A stretch of 64,000 nucleotides of DNA from Calliopsis andreniformis (taxonomy: Eukaryota > Arthropoda > Insecta > Hymenoptera > Andrenidae): assembly GCF_051401765.1 (NCBI RefSeq), contig NC_135066.1, positions 19,137,001 through 19,201,000 of the forward strand, read 5' to 3'. Of this stretch, positions 62,701-64,000 are shown in pieces. Below the pieces are notes generated by a model. It searched no databases and was not told the origin of the DNA. It saw only the letters and a list, made by a program, of their open reading frames with translations. The translations under genes and the position numbers were made by a program. How positions within the stretch are numbered: position 1 is the stretch's first letter; every line of letters starts with the position of its first letter.

Positions 62701-63559
62701 GACGTTAAATCCATTCACAAAGACACAATCACAATTCTATGGTTATTCTAAACCTTCTTCCGTCATTACATATCAAACCACTGCTAAATCTACAGCCGTA
62801 GGAAAGGCTAAAGTAATTGTGAAATGGAGCGATCTACATCCTCTTCTGCTTGGCAAGCTAGGAGCTGAATGTACTTGCAGAGGGGATCCTTTCGCAAACC
62901 TCCGAGGACCAGGTTCTAAACTGATCAACTCATCCAAGGGCAAGGTGGATCTCTCCAATTATGACCAATCTGATATTTACGTAGATCTCGAGAAAGATGG
63001 TTCTTACGAAGATGATTACGTAACCAATTATGAATCCTATTCACCAGAACCAGTCAAAACCAGGAACGAAGCATCTGTTCCAATAAACATTGGAGTTTCT
63101 CAAACTCCAGAGAAACCTTCGTCGACCTATTTACCTAATGTCACTCCTGACAGCACAGCTCTTCGTGGTGGTATTTCAGAATTCTCGGAAAGCAATTTTA
63201 GAGGTTCTCCGAAAGTTGGATTCTCTACCAATTACAGATCCGGCAAGAGTGTGAACAATGCCGAGACTCCCAAGAATTCCGATAAAAATGGAGGTGCCTC
63301 TTTCGATCGTTATGGTCCAGGAGGACTTCGTGATTCAGAGGAGATCTTAGAGGGCGCCACCAATTGCGCCAGGCCTGGATTGTTCCGGCATCCTAATTTC
63401 TGCAACAAGTTCTACGCTTGTCACTGGGACCAATGGAAAAAGAAGTTTACACTACATGTCTTCAACTGTCCAGTACATCTGAGTTTCGATAATGATGCAG
63501 GTGCCTGCAACTGGCCCAGTATGGGGCCAGCTTGTCAGGATGATAATTTATTAGTTTAG
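23643..63559 (+). CDS. Secreted GH18-like (inactive chitinase) / mucin / CBM14 chitin-matrix protein, 13 exons, 2091 aa
   Basis: Join 23643-23724, 33453-33596, 50860-50996, 51424-51596, 53242-53512, 54723-54845, 54916-55086, 55793-55953, 56028-56278, 58136-59737, 59818-61697, 61764-61877, 62393-63559. Every junction has GT/AG and phases match. Order: signal peptide (1-26), GH18 fold (28-367), CBM14 with cysteines 407/419/425/442/455/467, CBM14-like with 483/501/516/529, Gly/Ser/Thr/Tyr then Pro/Thr-rich mucin-like region (534-1790), CTCRGD motif (1863-1868), CBM14 with 2028/2040/2046/2062/2075/2084. The GH18 catalytic DGxDxDWE box is replaced by DAIELNMT, so hydrolysis is not expected. Likely an extracellular protein that binds or cross-links chitin in cuticle or gut lining. 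I do not recognise an established gene name. Exon ends are read by eye; isoforms are possible. Confidence 0.88.
24579..24968 (+). mobile_element. MITE X, copy 1 (390 bp, about 80-bp terminal inverted repeats)
   Basis: The left end (ACGATTAGCTTTTCGATAAG and outward) returns as reverse complement at 24890-24968 (CGAAAACAGCTAATCGCAT and outward). This gives imperfect terminal repeats of about 80 bp around a 230-bp centre without an ORF. It is a non-autonomous inverted-repeat element. The family is not recognised. Confidence 0.65.
25070..25409 (+). mobile_element. GACGTC-rich MITE, copy 2
   Basis: A 340-bp element starting CAGATAGCACACGACGTCTT and ending AAGATGTCTTTGTGCTATGT. These ends are imperfect inverted repeats (ATAGCACA...). 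The interior is packed with degenerate GACGTC palindromes at about 10-30 bp spacing. No ORF. It lies between the two inverted MITE X copies. Confidence 0.75.
25485..25812 (-). mobile_element. MITE X, copy 2 (inverted, truncated)
   Basis: Reverse complement of about 24579-24850: blocks such as CATATACATATAG, AAAATCAGTAGTTTA, GTCACCAAT and GATTAGCTTTTTCATTAGTG recur in inverted order. The far terminal repeat is missing, so it is truncated. With copy 1 it forms inverted arms around a GACGTC element. Confidence 0.7.
26770..27060 (+). pseudogene. Jockey-type LINE reverse transcriptase fragment
   Basis: Broken translation with VRLLGFVFDQKLTW, matching the (V)KFLGLIFDKKLTWxxHI block that follows the catalytic core in Jockey-clade reverse transcriptases. 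Then comes YLKE, and after frame changes QLGKAKRT and IIDSVQN, matching the GSAxxSxLKxLDxVQN block. Stops and shifts are frequent. It is a short dead fragment inside intron 1. Confidence 0.6.
27081..27191. repeat. Small inverted repeat (about 110 bp)
   Basis: CAATGTGAATTTTCC at 27082 is repeated as reverse complement GGAAAATTCACGTTG at 27176-27190, with further partial pairing inside (GCGAATT and AATTCGC). It may be a small MITE or a hairpin. It immediately follows the Jockey fragment. Confidence 0.5.
27581..27692 (-). mobile_element. GACGTC-rich MITE, copy 3 (end fragment)
   Basis: About 110 bp that match the terminal part of copy 2 in reverse orientation, including AAAATAGACGTCTTCAAGAC and the end motif GTGTGCTATCTAGG. 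Only one end is present. Confidence 0.7.
29507..29700. mobile_element. GACGTC-rich MITE, diverged copy 4
   Basis: Contains repeated AAGACATC, GGACGATTTCAAGACG and TTTAAGACATC motifs like the other copies, but lacks the ATAGCACA ends. It is old or truncated. Confidence 0.45.
30018..30095 (-). repeat. tRNA-derived fragment (possible SINE head)
   Basis: On the minus strand CTACCAGTCCGAAGGACC is followed by a good B box, TGTTCGAATCC, and preceded by a weak A-box-like TGCTTAGTAAGC. The stems do not pair well enough for a working tRNA, so I call it a tRNA-derived repeat remnant. Confidence 0.4.
33453..33596 (+). CDS. Exon 2: start of GH18-like domain
   Basis: Begins after TTTCAG and encodes ECPKQ... 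then EVICYTSVLDIEQL, which corresponds to the first beta strand (VVCYFTNW type) of GH18 proteins, and two further cysteines (SICKC). Ends at G|GTAAGT, phase 1 to phase 1. Confidence 0.75.
34139..34245 (+). repeat. Dispersed repeat family R2, copy 1
   Basis: TCTATTAGGTCAACTAACAA, then CTCCGATTTTGATGAAACTT and a TCGTACTTCTTTC tail. A diverged copy lies at 56418-56525 in intron 9. Confidence 0.55.
34276..34777 (+). mobile_element. Palindromic mariner-derived element, copy 1 (right arm lost)
   Basis: The left arm 34276-34601 starts ACAGGGTGTCCCAATAA and is closely similar to the left arm of 48652-49445. The loop 34602-34752 is followed by only about 25 bp of right arm (TTACATCTAAAGAAA) before the sequence runs into the ATAGCC minisatellite. 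On the minus strand the loop encodes VQRCINADG-stop-HFEYY, the C-terminal end of a mariner transposase. The loop orientation is opposite to that in copy 2. Confidence 0.75.
34778..35087. repeat. ATAGCC hexanucleotide minisatellite
   Basis: About 310 bp of tandem ATAGCC with regular AGCAGCC interruptions, so that blocks of 18-30 bp recur. It is open in more than one minus-strand frame (Met-Ala or Tyr-Gly repeats). This is expected from the repeat and is not evidence of a gene. It begins exactly where the palindromic element loses its right arm. Confidence 0.9.
35095..35375. mobile_element. Possible mariner-type 3' end
   Basis: TTCACCCTG at 35163 and GGGGCACCTTGTACA at 35353-35367 resemble inverted forms of the ACAGGGTG ends seen elsewhere in the window. 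The segment is probably the right side of one or two nested decayed elements. No transposase was seen. Confidence 0.4.
36150..38235 (-). pseudogene. Jockey-clade LINE, 3' part: reverse transcriptase, RNase H and tail
   Basis: Non-LTR retrotransposon relic read on the minus strand. Upstream to downstream: LPIPKPGKNKFKSDNYQP and HGFRQHHSTADVL (RT fingers), CLDTEKAYD (first catalytic Asp block), a diverged GIPQG-type block near 37800, then LFAGELAIMCN near 37724-37762 where a working enzyme has YADD or FADD. The 94-aa frame 37711-37427 follows (WSYKSRLKFSALKT, IKHLGLVLHKKLTW, thumb). Further down are an RNase H segment with SAEIYAIHDALKCI and IYADS (about 36740-36840) and a C-terminal HLLFECRKF motif near 36250. 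Many stops and shifts show it is dead. Confidence 0.8.
38236..39105. other. Insertion splitting the LINE
   Basis: About 870 bp that interrupt the LINE between its NWEKAILV motif (about 39115-39175) and its PIPKPGK motif (about 38210), which are adjacent in intact Jockey elements. The insert is AT-rich with no ORF or terminal repeat that I can recognise. Confidence 0.5.
39106..39990 (-). pseudogene. Jockey-clade LINE, 5' part
   Basis: Minus-strand frames give KDSSPGPNSI then NKMLKNLSTSG and GNWEKAILV, the region just before the RT core. Higher up is MDSISIKEYACAIRRVDGLK followed by AIRYISRTLNGRNYMYL (about 39670-39795), which resembles the ORF1 (gag-like) part of Jockey elements. The endonuclease is largely missing, so internal deletion is likely. 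It is the 5' continuation of 36150-38235. Confidence 0.6.
41069..41560 (+). mobile_element. Mariner-like element remnant
   Basis: ACAGGGTG end at 41069 followed by AT-rich leader and a transposase relic. A TCACCCTGT motif at 42618-42626 might be a displaced right end. Confidence 0.6.
41383..41550 (+). pseudogene. Mariner-type transposase relic, C-terminal part
   Basis: Translation gives PNRWI, matching the PxRWIGRGG block. Then a frame change leads to NELYYKIPSTPQRTKNRI and IAACNAIN, matching the VY..P.TPEDMKERI..AC.AI C-terminal helix of this family. The catalytic third block between them is deleted or scrambled. Confidence 0.65.
43329..43366. repeat. (TTA)n microsatellite
   Basis: About 38 bp of ATT/TTA trinucleotide repeats. 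A 65-aa Ile-rich frame (43281-43478) over it is an artefact. Confidence 0.9.
44754..44881. mobile_element. 128-bp hairpin MITE
   Basis: Perfect 14-bp terminal inverted repeats ACTTTCAGAGCGAC (44754-44767) and GTCGCTCTGAAAGT (44868-44881), with imperfect pairing continuing inward (GGTCGCGCGC and ACACGCGACA). It is GC-rich against its flanks. No target duplication is obvious. Confidence 0.7.
45160..47005. mobile_element. Tc1-related element with long (about 0.55 kb) inverted repeats
   Basis: The left arm (about 45160-45700) and right arm (about 46455-47005) are imperfect reverse complements. Shared blocks are AAGTCGAAAAT near the outer ends, GTGCTTCGTTTTCGAGAAAA, a GTATTAGGGATTAAG block, TTGAAGTTTCTTATTTGCAA and ATCGATTCCTTGTGCTCTCC. 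The 750-bp centre holds a Tc1 transposase fragment. The arms also contain stretches that do not pair, so both have diverged. Confidence 0.75.
45814..46008 (+). pseudogene. Tc1-like transposase, C-terminal 64 residues
   Basis: The frame begins at MVYISNPIEHLGHYLERHIR and includes ISSKEDLKNAL and SVTAKLVNSLPKRVAAIIK. These correspond to the SPDLNPIEHLWxxLxR block holding the last catalytic acidic position, and to the C-terminal SMPRR helix of Tc1 transposases. Everything upstream, including the DNA-binding domain and first two catalytic residues, is absent. It ends at a natural stop. Confidence 0.85.
48652..49445 (+). mobile_element. Palindromic mariner-derived element, copy 2 (complete)
   Basis: Two 320-bp arms (48652-48971 and 49126-49445) are reverse complements around a 154-bp loop, with ends ACAGAGTATCCC and GGGACACCCTG. 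The arms are not degenerate, so the element looks fairly young. On the + strand the loop and arm start encode VQRCINADG-stop-HFEYY, the extreme C terminus of a mariner transposase. So the element looks like two 3' ends of one mariner joined head to head. No further coding sequence. Confidence 0.8.
50860..50996 (+). CDS. Exon 3: GH18-like, strands 2-3
   Basis: Encodes GFENFRKSLKEINPALQLTI then SVDDPEKTFGF. The position of the conserved GH18 SxGG motif (LLSIGGW type) reads TISVDD, so it is lost. A helix AIDYLIKILQK follows. Phase 1 in, phase 0 out. Confidence 0.85.
51424..51596 (+). CDS. Exon 4: GH18-like, former catalytic strand
   Basis: Opens with VDAIELNMTTG where GH18 enzymes have DGxDxDWEYP. 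The proton-donor Glu is Thr and two of the three acidic positions are changed. The helix LSNFVKNLRDEMMKK and strand RIFLVLPTK match the fold. Ends AA|GTAAGG, phase 2. Confidence 0.88.
52605..52745. repeat. Degenerate TTTGAAAATTT-type repeat in intron 4
   Basis: Loose repetition of TTTGAAAATTTAATAATTTGAA-like units for about 140 bp. It is simple-sequence DNA. The rest of intron 4 (51597-53241) shows nothing. Confidence 0.5.
53242..53512 (+). CDS. Exon 5: GH18-like, strands 6-7
   Basis: KYVDLFTLPTHYL replaces the YLDFISVMTYDFHG strand of chitinases, so the substrate-binding MxYD motif is also lost. GVPKRKILVSVPASVHRFTL matches the GVPxYGRSFTL block. The donor GTGCGA is weak. Reading on without splicing would add 27 residues and stop at 53599. 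Confidence 0.88.
54382..54480 (+). repeat. Dispersed repeat family R1, copy 4
   Basis: TTCCTCACCGATTTCAATAG and AGGTCATCATTCTGAATATC in the same order as other R1 copies. It lies in intron 5, close to an inverted ACAGGGTG-like end (ACACCCTGT near 54640). Confidence 0.6.
54723..54845 (+). CDS. Exon 6: GH18-like, C-terminal part
   Basis: LCDLISKDEWTIERDEDLTA and PYAFKNRTWVAFEDKISI match the GGWTxxxDDEQKVPYAYKGNQWVGYDDxESI region of GH18 chitinases very well. This fixes the family. Phase 0 in and out. Confidence 0.9.
54916..55086 (+). CDS. Exon 7: GH18-like, last strand
   Basis: GKYVLLRDLPGLAIRDIEND stands where active enzymes have KGLGGAMVWALDLDD, so the conserved Trp of the last strand is replaced. 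A TKCGEPL tail matches the usual FCG. Donor CAT|GTAAAT, phase 0. Confidence 0.88.
55793..55953 (+). CDS. Exon 8: linker and start of CBM14 domain 1
   Basis: A charged linker of about 35 residues leads to FTCSRQGYFVHPKSC, carrying the first two cysteines of a peritrophin-A (CBM14) domain. Donor AG|GTATGT, phase 2. Intron 7 before it (55087-55792) holds nothing recognised. Confidence 0.88.
56028..56278 (+). CDS. Exon 9: rest of CBM14 domain 1 and start of domain 2
   Basis: FYRCVKF...FDCPAGLAFDEHTEVC VWP completes a six-cysteine CBM14 with the usual aromatic residues that stack on chitin. FECSKPGYYADPQNPRWFFAC then begins a second domain, which lacks the usual second cysteine. Ends G|GTTTGT, phase 1. 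Confidence 0.9.
56418..56525 (+). repeat. Dispersed repeat family R2, copy 2
   Basis: CTCTATTGGTCACAAGGAAC, then GTCGATTTTGATAAAACTTT and TATATTCTTTT, matching 34139-34245 in order. It lies at the start of intron 9. Confidence 0.55.
56526..57590. mobile_element. GC-rich insertion in intron 9 (possible LTR-type element)
   Basis: About 1 kb, much richer in G and C than the other introns. It begins near TGTTCAGGTCGCGG and carries open frames of 83-181 aa (56645-57272) without a recognisable family. A GGACAGACTCC-type leader, a poly-A run near 56656 and a TGGAGCCCCCCACTCG block near 57376 suggest a retroelement LTR or an unknown repeat. No second copy is in this window. Confidence 0.4.
57591..58135. 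other. End of intron 9, no exon seen
   Basis: AT-rich. A 76-aa + frame (57811-58041) and a 70-aa minus frame overlap here; neither is recognised. It closes with TTTTAG before exon 10. Confidence 0.4.
58136..59737 (+). CDS. Exon 10: end of CBM14-like domain 2 and Gly/Ser/Tyr-rich repeats
   Basis: GGPEMMAFEFRCPYGLIFDE then NKLICEWPW ends the four-cysteine domain. About 500 residues follow, dominated by Gly, Ser, Thr, Tyr and Ala in loose units such as GYTGSVTGGYAGSTSDT. The composition is that of an extended, probably O-glycosylated or self-associating segment. It contains an almost perfect 69-bp tandem duplication at 59230-59367. Donor T|GTAAGT; retaining the intron gives a stop at 59754. Confidence 0.9.
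59230..59367 (+). repeat. Two tandem 69-bp coding repeats (23 aa each)
   Basis: 59230-59298 and 59299-59367 encode GYAGSLNKGYPVYTGSSYAG plus three residues, twice, and differ at only two bases. A third partial copy starts at 59368. The near identity against the diverged repeats around it points to a recent duplication. Confidence 0.92.
59818..61697 (+). CDS. Exon 11: Thr/Gly/Pro-rich mucin-like segment
   Basis: 626 codons, starting with a short cysteine pair (RCTSSNC) and then degenerate units of the type PGxVxTGxSxPG (SSPGYVIDGG, LTPGIVQTGQTAPGVS). Later it is rich in Thr, Ser and Pro. Composition differs from exon 10, with less Tyr-Ala-Gly-Ser and more Thr, Ile, Val and Pro. It is an open frame throughout, as expected of a real exon. 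Confidence 0.9.
61764..61877 (+). CDS. Exon 12: small in-frame mucin-like exon
   Basis: 38 codons (VNYVPTQPSAFGHFDSTSKS...), phase 0 at both ends, so it could be skipped without breaking the frame. Acceptor TTTTTAG, donor CAG|GTGAGT. Intron 12 (61878-62392) contains nothing recognised. Confidence 0.78.
62393..63559 (+). CDS. Exon 13: CTCRGD segment and C-terminal CBM14
   Basis: Begins TQYLPSDSISPEIGVTYKKV. A compact segment WSDLHPLLLGKLGAECTCRG then DPFANLRG stands out as ordered sequence inside the mucin-like tail, with cysteines 1863 and 1865 and an RGD tripeptide. The last 65 residues form a complete six-cysteine CBM14 (TNCARPGLFRHPNFCNKFYAC, FNCPVHLSFDN, GACNWP, PAC). TAG stop at 63557. 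A second in-frame acceptor at 62399 would drop two residues. Confidence 0.92.
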   Translation, partial: TQYLPSDSISPEIGVTYKKVFPLPDITYQTTPITPITSTSGSPTNVEISRDDVGKFVTNYNRGTTKYVPSEYDVYEPDLIVRGDFTREQSFSMSPYGKVYSSTTLNPFTKTQSQFYGYSKPSSVITYQTTAKSTAVGKAKVIVKWSDLHPLLLGKLGAECTCRGDPFANLRGPGSKLINSSKGKVDLSNYDQSDIYVDLEKDGSYEDDYVTNYESYSPEPVKTRNEASVPINIGVSQTPEKPSSTYLPNVTPDSTALRGGISEFSESNFRGSPKVGFSTNYRSGKSVNNAETPKNSDKNGGASFDRYGPGGLRDSEEILEGATNCARPGLFRHPNFCNKFYACHWDQWKKKFTLHVFNCPVHLSFDNDAGACNWPSMGPACQDDNLLV

Positions 63560-64000
63560 ATTACTCATTGTCGAGAGCTGAGGTTCTTCTTCTCACAGTC
63601 TCTTGTAAACGCAGATTAATTGAATCTTGATCCTTGGAGATATTAAAACTCTTGATTTATTGAAAGTGTGGAGAGACATCTATGCCGAATTAATCAATCT
63701 TGTGGTTGTAAATATGTAATTATTATTTTGAGACTTATGATTTACCTTAAAAAATTGTCAAGAAAGAAATCGATTAACCGACTTTGCATCAAATACAAAA
63801 GTGGAATAATCTTTTAAGGGTCAATTTTTATATTTCTTAAAGACTAGTATTAAATCAGGATTTGACTTTCAGCCAAGATTCTACTGTACTTGTATTGTTA
63901 GTACGGTAAATAGTCGAGAACCTGCATGTCAAAGATCATGGGTAATTATGAGTCCGTTAATCGAAGTCCTACTGTAGTAGTGTAGTTTGTTTTAGATTTA
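63560..64000 (+). other. 3' UTR and downstream DNA
   Basis: AT-rich, no ORF. No perfect AATAAA is present. ATTAAA at 63643-63648 and 63850-63855 are the best polyadenylation-signal candidates. Confidence 0.45.

Overview
The window is AT-rich, intron-rich animal DNA from an insect, most likely a hymenopteran. The basis is the chitin-matrix gene, mariner, Tc1 and Jockey relics, many terminal-inverted-repeat elements and a compact low-GC layout. Species cannot be read from the sequence. I see no bacterial features, rRNA, CRISPR array or functional tRNA.

There is one well-supported protein-coding gene, on the + strand from 23643 to 63559. It has 13 coding exons whose phases join without a break into 6276 nt (2091 aa). 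The product is a secreted matrix protein with this order: signal peptide; a GH18 chitinase-like domain (about residues 28-367) whose catalytic DxxDxDxE box is destroyed; a six-cysteine CBM14 (peritrophin-type) domain; a second CBM14-like domain with only four cysteines; about 1250 residues of Gly/Ser/Thr/Tyr/Pro-rich mucin-like sequence; a C-x-C-R-G-D motif; and a C-terminal six-cysteine CBM14. It should bind chitin at several points and probably acts as a structural or regulatory protein of cuticle, tracheal or gut lining, not as a chitinase.

Layout: 1-23 kb is intergenic, with a 0.75-kb inverted repeat, two inverted 1.4-kb copies of an LTR-like repeat, an AT satellite-like patch, a GACGTC-rich element and decayed mariner copies. 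At 23.0-23.64 kb there is a GC-rich promoter/5' leader. Intron 1 (9.7 kb) holds several small inverted-repeat elements, a Jockey fragment and a tRNA-derived fragment. Intron 2 (17.3 kb) holds a palindromic mariner-derived element, an ATAGCC minisatellite, a split Jockey LINE, a mariner relic, a 128-bp hairpin element, a Tc1 relic between about 0.55-kb inverted repeats, and a second complete palindromic element. From 50.9 kb to the end the gene is compact, apart from a GC-rich insertion in intron 9.

The most unusual items are the catalytically dead GH18/mucin/CBM14 fusion with an RGD tripeptide, and the two palindromic mariner-derived elements whose central loops lie in opposite orientations.
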